This document shows, piece after piece, positions 41,997 through 49,762 of a stretch of DNA of 64,000 nt. The notes beneath the pieces are model-generated. The model saw only the letters and a program-made list of their open reading frames with translations, did not search any database and was not told the origin of the DNA. How positions within the stretch are numbered: position 1 is the stretch's first letter; the number at the start of each line of letters is the position of its first letter. Source of the DNA: Hymenobacter sublimis (GTDB taxonomy: Bacteria; Bacteroidota; Bacteroidia; Cytophagales; Hymenobacteraceae); the NCBI RefSeq assembly GCF_023101345.1, contig NZ_CP095848.1:3870001-3934000 (forward strand), read 5' to 3'. The position numbers were made by a program, and so were the translations under genes.

Positions 41997-43679
41997 ATGT
42001 TTTCAGTGTCAGTCCGAACATTCCTCAGTGGTATTATTCTCCTGCTATTCTCTGTTGCTGCCAAGGCCCAAACCAAGCCACTACCCGAGTCGGAGCTCAC
42101 CACCTTCTACGACCAGCTCAACGCCTACCGCACCACCCGCTACCAGCTCCTACCCGACTTGGAAGCGTTGCGGCTGCCTTCCACCTTCTCGGGTGCCGAT
42201 TTACAGGCCCTGCACTTGCAGGACCGCCACATTGTGCGGGTTGATTTGGTGTACACGGCCTTCCGCCTGAACCCGACGTTCAACCAGCGCCAGCTCAATT
42301 TCAGCCGCATCCGCAACCTAGCGGCGGGCGTGCCGGGTCTGCTGCAGGACGAGTCCGTGACCTGGACGCTGGTGGAGCAAACCGGCTGCAACAGCCCCGC
42401 CGAGTGCCAGCCGTTTTTCCACGGGTTTGTGGTGTACGTGGCCCGGCACGCCACTGCCGCCGCCACCTCCCGCGCCGACCTCGACAGCCTCACGCGCAAG
42501 CTGCGCATCCTGGAGAAGAAGCGCCCTAAAGCCGCTAAAAAGTCTCCGGGCAAAAAGGTGGCCTGCAACCTACCTATCAGCCGCTTCAGCAACCGCCAGA
42601 TGGCCCGCAGCCTGCGCCGCCGCTACCACTGCTCCCAGCGCGACGCTCAACTGGTGAAGTTTGACCTAACGGTAGCCGCCGATGGCACTATTAAAACCGT
42701 GAAAGTGCTACCCTCTGCCTGGCCCGTATGCACGGCCGGGCTGGAAGAAGCCATCCGGCAGAGCGTGGCGTTTAATTCAGGCTTCCCGGTGGCGGGCAAG
42801 ATGTTTCCATTTAGCGCCAAAGGCGTGGTGCGCCTGCCCATCGGGCCCTTGCAACTGCTGGGCGAAGCAGACATGGGCTTCACCACCTTCGCCCTCCCCG
42901 ATTCGGCGGCCCGGCTCTACCGCGTCTTCCTGAAAAAGAAGAACAAGCAGCACAAAAACGACTACTGCGAAGCGCGCATCACCAAAGCCGGCGAGCTGCT
43001 GGCCGCTTCGGATACCGCTGCCGAAGAGCGGCCCCTGCCGCCCGATGCTAACGTGGTAACCCGCGTGATGCAGCGCCACCCCGAGTGGAGCAAGGAAGTG
43101 GTAGTGACCGATGCCACCGGCAGCATGTTCCCCTACACCTACGACCTGCTGGCCTGGCTGCAGCTCAGCGCCCTCGAAGAGCCCAAAACCTTCGTGTTCT
43201 TCAACGACGGCAACGACCAGCCCGACAAAGACAAGCGCGTGGGCAAAACCGGCGGCCTCTTCCACGTAACCACCAGCAGCTACGAAGCTATCAAGAACAA
43301 GCTCATCGAAACCATGAAGGCGGGCGGAGGCGGCGACGCGCCCGAAAACGACGCCGAAGCCCTACTCTACGCCCAGCAGCTCGCCGGCCCCGACTCTGCC
43401 CCCACGGACCTCATCTTGATTGCCGACAATTACACCTTCCCCCGCGACGCCAAACTCCTCAAAAACACTAACGCCCACGTCCGCATCATCTTGTGCGGCG
43501 TCCGCGACTACATCAACCCGCGCTACCTCGCCCTGGCCCGCAAGCACGGCTTCACCCTGCATACCATTGAGGGCGACATTGAGGACCTAAGCAAGCTGCT
43601 GGAAGGCGAAACCATCACCATTCAGGGCCAGCAGTACCAAGTGACCAAGGGTGGGTTTAAGCTGGTGCAGAAGACGTAA
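41997..43679 (+). CDS. secreted VWA-like domain protein
   Basis: 560 residues from the ATG at 41997, where a signal peptide starts (FLSGIILLLFSVAAKAQ); the longer frame has no such start. The N-terminal part (about 30-160) has strand and helix pairs with a Cys-Asn-Ser-Pro-Ala-Glu-Cys loop, and the middle (185-300) resembles a TonB-C-like energy-transducer fold (VKFDLTVAADGTIKTVKVLPSAW). The C-terminal half is a von Willebrand A-like Rossmann fold with a MIDAS-like start VVVTDATGSMFPYTYDLL and a later LILIADN strand. The metal site is probably intact (Asp-x-Thr-Gly-Ser). A role in surface adhesion or sensing of envelope proteins is inferred. Confidence 0.75.
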   Translation: MFSVSVRTFLSGIILLLFSVAAKAQTKPLPESELTTFYDQLNAYRTTRYQLLPDLEALRLPSTFSGADLQALHLQDRHIVRVDLVYTAFRLNPTFNQRQLNFSRIRNLAAGVPGLLQDESVTWTLVEQTGCNSPAECQPFFHGFVVYVARHATAAATSRADLDSLTRKLRILEKKRPKAAKKSPGKKVACNLPISRFSNRQMARSLRRRYHCSQRDAQLVKFDLTVAADGTIKTVKVLPSAWPVCTAGLEEAIRQSVAFNSGFPVAGKMFPFSAKGVVRLPIGPLQLLGEADMGFTTFALPDSAARLYRVFLKKKNKQHKNDYCEARITKAGELLAASDTAAEERPLPPDANVVTRVMQRHPEWSKEVVVTDATGSMFPYTYDLLAWLQLSALEEPKTFVFFNDGNDQPDKDKRVGKTGGLFHVTTSSYEAIKNKLIETMKAGGGGDAPENDAEALLYAQQLAGPDSAPTDLILIADNYTFPRDAKLLKNTNAHVRIILCGVRDYINPRYLALARKHGFTLHTIEGDIEDLSKLLEGETITIQGQQYQVTKGGFKLVQKT

Positions 43680-43808
43680 AGAGGTAACAATATTACCAAT
43701 TACCAACTGACGCTTGGGCAGCCCTCCACATCAAGTCAGGGGCAAACACTATGCTTGTAGCCGCTGAATAAAGCTAGGATTTCAACTTAAAGTGCATACT
43801 TTATTCTT

Positions 43809-43849
43809 GCAAGTTAGGCACAGATTAACATAACCTTTGCCTAACTTGC
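43809..43849 (+). promoter_or_regulatory. inverted repeat over the promoter of the AT-rich gene
   Basis: A perfect 12-bp inverted repeat GCAAGTTAGGCA (43809-43820) and its complement (43838-43849), 17 nt apart. It contains CCTTTG of a -7-like box (TAACCTTTG, 43831-43839) and ends 28 nt before the ATG. An operator for the gene at 43878 or a local hairpin in its leader. Confidence 0.6.
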
Positions 43850-43877
43850 CTCAAAACATCATCAAATTCACCGAATT

Positions 43878-44951
43878 ATGCAAACGCTAACTGCTATCCA
43901 AACTATTGAGTGGATAGATTCTTTATTCAGCCTAAAAGTGAAAGAAGGGCTTTTTATGGGTGCATTGCGAGTACAAGAGGATAAAGTTAGCTCTGTGCTT
44001 GAAGTCACTCATGAACTCGCCAGATTAAGTTCAATTATTTCCGAAAATAAGAATGCAGTTCGGATCTTAAAAGCATTTGAATTAACTCAGCTTGCGGATA
44101 TATCTTTCGGACCGAAGTACGCACAAGCGGCTCTGACGCAAAAGGCGGGCGAACCTCGTAATCCAACTTTTTTATTGTCTAATAAATGGAGAGTAATGAT
44201 TACAGCTGCGAAGGTGTGGAAAGAACTTACTATACCTGCAGAATTAAAAATAACTGAGACTAACGATTCACTCATTTCCATAGAACTTCAATTTGAAGAA
44301 ATAGCACCCCCAGCTAGCGTTTTATCAAAAGCTATAAACGCAATAGAAGAGTTGTATGAAAGCATCAGGAGCGCCTATCAAATTGAAGGAAACGAGACAC
44401 TAAAAATAATAAAGGCAGATAGTGGATCAGATGTAAGGATTGACTTAAAAGGAGCAGGCGGAGTTATTAAGCATTTAAAAGACTTTTTCTTAGAAGCTTG
44501 GCACAAAATTCGTCATAAAAGAGCAGAAGAAGTAGTTGAAAATAATAAAGCGTTACTATCATCTCTAGCCGTAGTTCAGCAAATAGAATCGTTAGTCTCA
44601 AGCGGATCTATTACTAATGAAGAAGGCGAAAGACTAAAATACAGAATAATAAATTCAACTATTTCATTATTTGACAGCAGAGCGCTGCCAGGAAATATTC
44701 CTATAAACGAAAATGTTAATAATGTAAAAATGCTTGATAGATTTTCTCCTAAACTATTAAATGAGTCTCAAAATACAGAAAAGGAAACGAATGAAACAGG
44801 AGCCATTGACATTACTCCAACTGAAATAAAGCCAAGTAATAATAAGAATAAAAAAACCAATATCCCGCGCTCGAACAATAAGAAAAAGCCCAATAGCAGT
44901 CGTGGTAAACGGCCTAGTAAGCCTTCACCTAGTGTAGATGAAGACGAATAA
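43878..44951 (+). CDS. AT-rich orphan protein, probably horizontally acquired
   Basis: 357 residues, unlike its neighbours in base composition: its codons end mostly in A or T and its Lys/Asn/Ile content is high, against Arg/Ala/Gly-rich neighbours. It is cytosolic with no signal or membrane span. The middle has an ADSGSDVRIDLKGAGGVI segment, then a helical AWHKIRHKRAEEVVENNKAL, then LVSSGSITNEEGERL. The last 55 residues are disordered, basic and Ser/Lys/Pro rich. No family is recognised. A 12-bp inverted repeat lies on its promoter and a bidirectional terminator follows. It sits next to a HEPN-MNT pair, so a defence or conflict role is possible but unproven. Confidence 0.7.
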   Translation: MQTLTAIQTIEWIDSLFSLKVKEGLFMGALRVQEDKVSSVLEVTHELARLSSIISENKNAVRILKAFELTQLADISFGPKYAQAALTQKAGEPRNPTFLLSNKWRVMITAAKVWKELTIPAELKITETNDSLISIELQFEEIAPPASVLSKAINAIEELYESIRSAYQIEGNETLKIIKADSGSDVRIDLKGAGGVIKHLKDFFLEAWHKIRHKRAEEVVENNKALLSSLAVVQQIESLVSSGSITNEEGERLKYRIINSTISLFDSRALPGNIPINENVNNVKMLDRFSPKLLNESQNTEKETNETGAIDITPTEIKPSNNKNKKTNIPRSNNKKKPNSSRGKRPSKPSPSVDEDE

Positions 44952-44955
44952 ATGT

Positions 44956-44993
44956 AAAAGAGGCTGCAACTCTCGGGAGTTGCAGCCTCTTTT
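44956..44993. terminator. bidirectional intrinsic terminator
   Basis: A perfect 17-bp stem (AAAAGAGGCTGCAACTC at 44956-44972 with 44977-44993) and a TCGG tetraloop, with T runs on both sides. It separates the AT-rich gene from the lpdA relic. Confidence 0.9.
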
Positions 44994-45000
44994 GCTTTCA

Positions 45001-45135
45001 AAGCGCAAAGATTACATGTGAATGGCGCGGTTCTCAGTAGCGGCGAGGCAGGCTTCCTTCATGGCTTCGGCGTAGGTAGGGCGGGCGTGGCTCATGCGGG
45101 CCACGTCCTCAGCCGAGGCGCGGAACTCCATGGCC
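45001..45135 (-). pseudogene. detached 3' fragment of lpdA (direct repeat copy A)
   Basis: 135 bp with two mismatches to 45888-46022, the end of intact lpdA. Read on the minus strand it encodes [20 protein letters not shown] and onward to the same C-terminus (ENRAIHM, stop). The mismatch at 45091 changes the catalytic His of the enzyme to Arg. Similarity stops at 45136, one base before the complement of the MNT stop codon (45137-45139). Confidence 0.9.
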
Positions 45136-45136
45136 C

Positions 45137-45454
45137 TTAGGCGGCTAGAATTCCAGTTTGCTTGATTTCCTTTACAAAGGGATTCCAGTCAGTAAACTGC
45201 TCTGGCGCGAAGGTATGGGGCTCAATGTAGAAGTAGGGCCGCCGGGCCAAGAGTCTTGCAAAAGGCTTTACATCAATGAAGGCCGCACCGGTAAAGTCAT
45301 CGGCTATTAGGGCCACGTCAATATCCGATTCTTCTCGCTGTTCGTTCCGGGCGTAGGAGCCAAACAAAATAACCTGCCGGAGTGGAATGTTCATCTTTCG
45401 CAGTTCCTCGGCGAAGGCACGAACTTGTTCTAAAGCAGCTTGCTGAGTAAACAT
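45137..45454 (-). CDS. MNT-type nucleotidyltransferase (antitoxin of a HEPN/MNT pair)
   Basis: 105 residues. The minimal nucleotidyltransferase motif [18 protein letters not shown] is at 32-49, with the Gly-Ser and the two Asp (44 and 46) of the active site. In the well-studied Shewanella pair, MntA adds AMP to a Tyr of the HEPN toxin and blocks it. The gene overlaps the end of the HEPN gene by 25 bp, the usual toxin-first order. Its stop codon touches the border of the duplicated lpdA end. The motif and pairing are well supported; enzyme activity is inferred. Confidence 0.9.
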   Translation of the reverse strand: MFTQQAALEQVRAFAEELRKMNIPLRQVILFGSYARNEQREESDIDVALIADDFTGAAFIDVKPFARLLARRPYFYIEPHTFAPEQFTDWNPFVKEIKQTGILAA

Positions 45455-45822
45455 TGGCGGAAATTTTCAGTTTCGAGCAATAGCTCAGTCGCGAAGACCT
45501 TGGTAGCACGTTGATATACGGTTCGGGCGTAGTCAGGATAGCGCCCTTCCATTTGGAAAATGTTTAGCTCAGTGACTAAGACTTCCTCATCAGGACGTAG
45601 CACCACAGAGGTAGCGTCCAGAATGCGGGCGATATTATGAATTCGCGGGGGATGGTCACTGACATTCTCTTGTACCCAAAGTGCTTTGCTCAATTTCTCG
45701 ATAACTAGATGAGCGAAAAACAGACTATTCAGGTAATTCCCCGCCATTAGCAACGCCTGCGCCGACGACCAGTCCTGCTCAGCTGTTTCTTTCCAATAGT
45801 TGACATGATCCTGCTTGGTCAT
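45430..45822 (-). CDS. HEPN domain protein (toxin of a HEPN/MNT pair)
   Basis: 130 residues, all helical: YWKETAEQDWSSAQALLMAG, LNSLFFAHLVIEKLSKALW, then the HPPRIHNIARIL loop. These are typical of the HEPN domain (HepT type), a ribonuclease toxin in such pairs. The start is ATG at 45822, 15 nt before the hairpin that ends lpdA. It overlaps the MNT gene by 25 bp. The order, sizes and overlap match two-gene HEPN/MNT toxin-antitoxin modules. RNase activity is not provable from sequence. Confidence 0.9.
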   Translation of the reverse strand: MTKQDHVNYWKETAEQDWSSAQALLMAGNYLNSLFFAHLVIEKLSKALWVQENVSDHPPRIHNIARILDATSVVLRPDEEVLVTELNIFQMEGRYPDYARTVYQRATKVFATELLLETENFRQCLLSKLL

Positions 45823-45837
45823 GGGTTGAAGCTACAA

Positions 45838-45873
45838 AAAAGCGGCGGAAGCTGGGTAGCTTCCGCCGCTTTT
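45838..45873 (-). terminator. intrinsic terminator of lpdA
   Basis: A 16-bp stem (AAAAGCGGCGGAAGCT at 45838-45853 with 45858-45873), loop GGGT; T run on the minus strand. It lies 26 nt past the lpdA stop, between lpdA and the HEPN gene. Confidence 0.88.
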
Positions 45874-45887
45874 GGCTTTAACACCGC

Positions 45888-46022
45888 AAGCGCAAAGATT
45901 ACATGTGAATGGCGCGGTTCTCAGTAGCGGCGAGGCAGGCTTCCTTCATGGCTTCGGCGTAGGTAGGGTGGGCGTGGCTCATGCGGGCCACGTCCTCGGC
46001 CGAGGCGCGGAACTCCATGGCC
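45888..46022. repeat. direct repeat copy B, inside intact lpdA
   Basis: The intact partner of 45001-45135, offset by exactly 887 bp and differing at two positions. It covers the last 41 codons of lpdA plus 11 bp past its stop. The two copies bracket the HEPN/MNT genes and the lpdA terminator. Confidence 0.92.
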
Positions 46023-47305
46023 GTTACGGCTTCGGCAATGAGGTCGGCGATGCGGGGGCCAATCATGTGCACCCCCAGGATTTCGTCGGTTTCCTTGTCG
46101 GCCAGCACTTTTACGAAGCCGTCGAGGTCCATGGAGGCGCGGGCGCGGCCCGAGGCGCGGAAGGGGAAGTTGCCAGTTTTGTAGGCCTTACCCTGCTCCT
46201 TCAGCTGCTCTTCGGTGTAGCCCACGCCAGCCACTTCCGGCCAGGTGTACACTACCCCCGGAATCAGCAGGTAGTTGATGTGCGGCTTCTGGCCGACAAT
46301 GGTTTCGGCCACAAACACGCCTTCTTCCTCGGCCTTGTGGGCCAGCATAGCGCCCCGCACCACGTCGCCGATGGCATAAATGCCGGGCACGTTGGTTTGC
46401 AGGTGCTCATCAACCTTAATGCGGCCGCGCTCTTCCATTTCTACGCCAGCGGCTTCCAGGTTCAGGCCCGCGGTGTAGGGCACGCGGCCCACAGCCACCA
46501 GGCAGTAGTCGCCTTCAAACTTCACTTCCTCGCCTTTCGGGTTGGTAGCGGTTACCGTTACGGCATCGCCCTCGCGGGTAGCGCCGGTTACCTTGTGGCT
46601 CAGGAAGAACTCGATGCCAATTTTGCCCAGGATGCGCTTCAGCTCTTTGCCGAGGGCACGGTCCATGGTCGGGATGAGGGAGTCCATGAACTCCACCACC
46701 GATACTTTCGCGCCGAGGCGGGCGTACACCGACGCCATTTCCAGTCCGATGACGCCGCCCCCAATCACAATCATGTGCTTGGGCACTTCCCGGATGTTCA
46801 GGGCCTCGGTGCTAGTGATGATACGCTGCTTATCCTGCTGAATGAAGGGTAGCACCGTAGGCTTGGAGCCGGTAGCAATGATAACGTTTTTCGTCTCGAT
46901 TTGCTGCTCCTCCCCGCCCGCGGTGGGGGTAATCTTGATGTGATTCTTATCCACGAACGAACCCACACCTTTGATGACGTCGATTTTGTTCTTCTTCATC
47001 AGGAACTGAATGCCGTCAGTGTTGGCCTTCACTACTCCGTTTTTACGGTCGATGAGCTGGTTCATGTTAATCTGCAAGTCGCTCAGCTCAATGCCGTGCT
47101 CCTTGAAGGTGTGGCCGGCATTGTGGAAGTGCTCCGTGGAGTCGAGCAGGGCCTTGCTGGGGATGCAGCCCACGTTGAGGCAAGTGCCGCCCAGGGTGTC
47201 GTACTTCTCGATGAGGGCCGTTTTGAGGCCGAGCTGGGAGCAGCGGATGGCCGCCACATAACCGCCGGGCCCGGAGCCGATGACGGTAACGTCGTATTGG
47301 TTCAT
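45899..47305 (-). CDS. lpdA: dihydrolipoyl dehydrogenase (E3)
   Basis: 468 residues, the full family length. FAD motif GSGPGG (10-15); the redox disulfide Cys42 and Cys47 in GGTCLNVGCIPSK; NAD-binding GGGVIG; the second FAD motif (IYAIGDVVRGAMLAHKAEEEG); and the dimer-interface base His446 with Glu451 in HAHPTYAE. It reoxidises dihydrolipoamide for the 2-oxoacid dehydrogenases and passes electrons to NAD. The E1 and E2 genes of the 2-oxoglutarate complex are 10 kb away (55378-60040), so this is the likely shared E3. Its 3' end is duplicated downstream (45001-45135). A TACCTTCG -7-like box lies upstream. Confidence 0.97.
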   Translation of the reverse strand: MNQYDVTVIGSGPGGYVAAIRCSQLGLKTALIEKYDTLGGTCLNVGCIPSKALLDSTEHFHNAGHTFKEHGIELSDLQINMNQLIDRKNGVVKANTDGIQFLMKKNKIDVIKGVGSFVDKNHIKITPTAGGEEQQIETKNVIIATGSKPTVLPFIQQDKQRIITSTEALNIREVPKHMIVIGGGVIGLEMASVYARLGAKVSVVEFMDSLIPTMDRALGKELKRILGKIGIEFFLSHKVTGATREGDAVTVTATNPKGEEVKFEGDYCLVAVGRVPYTAGLNLEAAGVEMEERGRIKVDEHLQTNVPGIYAIGDVVRGAMLAHKAEEEGVFVAETIVGQKPHINYLLIPGVVYTWPEVAGVGYTEEQLKEQGKAYKTGNFPFRASGRARASMDLDGFVKVLADKETDEILGVHMIGPRIADLIAEAVTAMEFRASAEDVARMSHAHPTYAEAMKEACLAATENRAIHM

Positions 47306-47441
47306 GCTAAGGTGAATTCGGTGGAAATCAACGGAGCGAAGGTACGGACGGTGAAGTTGGGAAATGGTGAAATGGCAAGTTTTTACGCTCTAACAGTGCC
47401 GGGCAGCTCTGCTTAAACGAGGCCAAGGCTACCCGGAAAAC

Positions 47442-47478
47442 GAGAAGCTCCCTTTCCGGACTGGAAAGGGAGCTTCTC
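47442..47478 (-). terminator. strong intrinsic terminator
   Basis: A perfect 16-bp stem (GAGAAGCTCCCTTTCC with its complement at 47463-47478) and a GGACT loop; on the minus strand GTTTTCC follows. It ends the roadblock-cassette transcript. Confidence 0.82.
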
Positions 47479-47505
47479 AAGTCATAGCTCAGTTGGACGG
47501 CGTTC

Positions 47506-47943
47506 CTACCCCGCGGCGGGCTCCAACTGCCCCACCTGACTGCGCAGCACTTCACGGGCCATAGCTAAGCTGGTGCTACCAGCGTCGACGACCAGATAGA
47601 TGAATTGCCCGCCTTTGTCCGTGAGCTGAAACAAGTGCAGCTGGCTGGAAAGCGTGATGAGGATGTCTTCGATGGCCTCACCCTGGAGGGCCAGGGCGGT
47701 CAGGGCTTTGAGCTTGTGCTTTACCACTTCCGCGTTGTAAGCGGCCGCCGTGCTGGGGTTGATGGTGGGCGAGTTGGTGTGCGCGGCCAGGCTGGTGCCC
47801 GAGGCTACATCTACTACGGCTACGGCCACCAGGCCAGGCAGCTCCGCCAGCACGTTTTGCACGACCAGAGTGGCTAGCGGGTTGGGCTTAGGCAGCCTGT
47901 CGGGCCGGCGGGAGGCTTTCTTACGGTACGATTTCGGCTTCAC
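47506..47943 (-). CDS. roadblock/LC7 domain protein 1
   Basis: 145 residues from a GTG at 47943, since no ATG is available before the domain. After a basic 22-residue N-terminus (KPKSYRKKASRRPDRLPKP) lies a roadblock/LC7 fold: LVVQNVLAELPGLVAVAVVDVASG, YNAEVVKHKLKALTAL, EDILITLSSQLHLFQL and FIYLVVDAGSTSLAMAREVL. It shares most of this pattern with the proteins at 48757 and 49379. Roadblock proteins usually act as dimers with small Ras-like GTPases (MglB with MglA is the bacterial example) or as scaffolds. It is the last gene of a four-gene minus-strand run. Confidence 0.85.
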   Translation of the reverse strand: MKPKSYRKKASRRPDRLPKPNPLATLVVQNVLAELPGLVAVAVVDVASGTSLAAHTNSPTINPSTAAAYNAEVVKHKLKALTALALQGEAIEDILITLSSQLHLFQLTDKGGQFIYLVVDAGSTSLAMAREVLRSQVGQLEPAAG

Positions 47944-47980
47944 TCACGCTGGTTACTAGGTACTCAGGCGCGGGTAGCGC

Positions 47981-48673
47981 CTAGAAAAACAGCCAGCGCT
48001 TTTTCTGCTGGGCGCGGGGTAGTAGGGTTACGTCGGCGGTGCGGGAGCCTTTCACGGCTACTTCCTCGTCGTGGTAGCCACCGTAGCCATACTTCAGGGA
48101 GCTGGTGCCGGCGGGCACCGTTAGCACGTACTCACCCTGGGCGTTGGTAGATACCCCGCGCAGGCTGCCGGGCTGCATCACGGTAGCACCTACCAGGGGC
48201 TGGCCGTTTTCGCCCTTAATCTGGCCGCGCACGGTAATCATGCGCAGGGAGGCTGCCGAGGAAGCCATTTCGGCCGAGGCACCGGCTTCCAACACTTCCG
48301 TAGCTGCCACATCGGTAGGCAGGCTGCCGGTGGGCAAGTTCTCGGTGGGGGTGCGGGTGCCGGCAAATACCACGGTACCTACCAGCACGGCCGAGGCCAC
48401 CAGGGTAGTAGCGCGGCGGCGGAAGCGCACGGGCTCGGCCCGGATGTACTGAATCTGCCGGTTTACCCAGCCCGGGGCCAGCGCCGCGTCTTGGGCGGCT
48501 TGCAGCTCCTGCCAGCGGGTAAGGGTAGAGTGGGCCTGATCGGCATCTTGATGCAGGTAGGCTTCCACGGCTTGCGCCGAAGCCTTACTTAAGTCGCCGC
48601 GCAGGTAGGCATCCCGGTACACGGGCAGCAGCTCACCAGTTTGCGGATCGAAGGGAGAAGCTGTCAATTTCAT
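47981..48673 (-). CDS. single-pass membrane protein with carboxypeptidase-regulatory-like domain
   Basis: 230 residues from the ATG at 48673 (MKLTASPFDPQTGELLPVY). The cytosolic N-terminus (1-85) is helical with an anti-sigma-factor/zinc-finger-like look but without Cys-His ligands. One membrane helix lies around residues 88-105 (TTLVASAVLVGTVVFAG). The periplasmic C-terminus is a CarboxypepD_reg-like beta-sandwich (ITVRGQIKGENGQPLVGATV, then GVSTNAQGEYVLTVPAG). This domain is common at the start of Bacteroidota receptors, but no receptor barrel follows. It sits between roadblock genes and could tie them to the envelope. Confidence 0.75.
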   Translation of the reverse strand: MKLTASPFDPQTGELLPVYRDAYLRGDLSKASAQAVEAYLHQDADQAHSTLTRWQELQAAQDAALAPGWVNRQIQYIRAEPVRFRRRATTLVASAVLVGTVVFAGTRTPTENLPTGSLPTDVAATEVLEAGASAEMASSAASLRMITVRGQIKGENGQPLVGATVMQPGSLRGVSTNAQGEYVLTVPAGTSSLKYGYGGYHDEEVAVKGSRTADVTLLPRAQQKKRWLFF

Positions 48674-48756
48674 AGGCGGGTAGGAAGTTGAAGTGAAACA
48701 ATAGAAAAAGGGAATTCGGTATTCTTCTCCTCTCAACACGGCAGCCCGCTCGGCAG

Positions 48757-49200
48757 CTACTCCTCGCAGGTCCGCATTACCTCGCGGGCAATGCCCAGGT
48801 TGGTGTCCCGGCAGTCCACGGCTACGTACAGGAACCGGCGGCCATCGGGCAGCAGGCGCAGCAAATGCAATTGGGAGTGCAGCGTAATCAGGATTTCTTC
48901 CAGCTGCTCCTCGGGGCCCAGTTGCAGGACGGCCAGGGCCCGGCGCTGCTGCCGGACTACCTCGGCGTTAAAGCCCACTACTTTGCTGAGGTTGAACTCG
49001 CGGGAGGTGGTATAGGAAGCCAAGGCCTGACCCGATTCTACCTCTACGACGGCCGCTCCCAACAACTCCGGAAGGCCCACCAGCAAGTGGTGTATGATGC
49101 GCTCGGCGGAAACTTTCTCGGCCCCGGCGGCCGCGGAAACAACCTTGTTAACCGCGGGTCCGGCAAGCTCCTGCAAGCGCTGAAGAAAAGAGATTGGCAT
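48757..49200 (-). CDS. roadblock/LC7 domain protein 2
   Basis: 147 residues from the ATG at 49200. The roadblock core shows IIHHLLVGLPELLGAAVVEVESGQALASYTTS, FNAEVVRQQRRALAVL, EEILITLHSQLHLLRLLPDGRRFLYVAVDCRDTNLGIAREVM. Compared with the other two copies it has a longer N-terminus (LQRLQELAGPAVNKVVSAAAGA). The domain is ordinary in length. It is the second gene of the cassette in transcription order. No catalytic residue is expected in this fold. A partner GTPase is not visible in the window. Confidence 0.85.
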   Translation of the reverse strand: MPISFLQRLQELAGPAVNKVVSAAAGAEKVSAERIIHHLLVGLPELLGAAVVEVESGQALASYTTSREFNLSKVVGFNAEVVRQQRRALAVLQLGPEEQLEEILITLHSQLHLLRLLPDGRRFLYVAVDCRDTNLGIAREVMRTCEE

Positions 49201-49313
49201 AGCCTATCAATAAAGCACTGGCGCCTCGCGGGCACCAGTAGCACAAGCAACACATGACATCTACTCTCTGCTTTCCGCCCCTTTTGTCAGCGTGCCCCTT
49301 GGGCTGGCAACAG

Positions 49314-49350
49314 GTGCAGAACCGGCCGGCGCAGCCAACCGGTTCTGCAC
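49314..49350 (-). terminator. intrinsic terminator-like hairpin
   Basis: A 12-bp stem (GTGCAGAACCGG with 49339-49350). It lies between roadblock genes 3 and 2, so attenuation or a partial stop within the cassette is possible. No long T run. Confidence 0.55.
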
Positions 49351-49378
49351 TGTTTCGTGTACAACTTCTGTCGTTAGC

Positions 49379-49762
49379 TTAGTTGTTGAGGGTGGCAACG
49401 TGGCTGCGCAGCACCTCGCGGGCAATGGCCAGGTTGGTGTCGCGGGAGTTTACTACCAGGTAAATGAACTTGGTACCGGCTTCCGTCAGCTTCAGCAGGT
49501 GAATCTGGTTGGAGAGGGTGATGAGGATGTCCTCAATGGTTTCCCCCTGCAGCTTCAGGGCCGTCATGGCCTTCTGCTTCTGCTTTACTACTTCGGTGTT
49601 GTAAGCGGCCGCCGTATCGGGGTTGAGGGCGGGCGAGTTGGAGTGCGACGCCAGGCTCATGCCGGAGGTAACATCAACTACGGCCACGGCCACCAGGCCA
49701 GGCAGGTCGCTGATGATGCCTTCTACTACTTTACCAGCGGGGTTGTTAACTGAGTAAGCCAT
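49379..49762 (-). CDS. roadblock/LC7 domain protein 3
   Basis: 127 residues from the ATG at 49762 (MAYSVNNPAG); the longer frame adds 55 residues without motifs. The roadblock core is the shortest and cleanest of the three: GIISDLPGLVAVAVVDVTSGM, YNTEVVKQKQKAMTAL, EDILITLSNQIHLLKLT, FIYLVVNSRDTNLAIAREVL. It shares with protein 1 the ALNPDTAAAYNTEVVK-like stretch, so these two are the closer pair. This gene is first in the cassette, with an AT-rich intergenic region upstream. Confidence 0.87.
   Translation of the reverse strand: MAYSVNNPAGKVVEGIISDLPGLVAVAVVDVTSGMSLASHSNSPALNPDTAAAYNTEVVKQKQKAMTALKLQGETIEDILITLSNQIHLLKLTEAGTKFIYLVVNSRDTNLAIAREVLRSHVATLNN

Noticed and set aside
45001..46022. 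Direct repeats as part of an insertion sequence
   Set aside because: No transposase, no terminal inverted repeats; the repeats are coding sequence of lpdA.
48757..49762. Roadblock copies as a recent tandem duplication
   Set aside because: Protein 2 is too diverged from protein 3 and no DNA-level repeat is visible.
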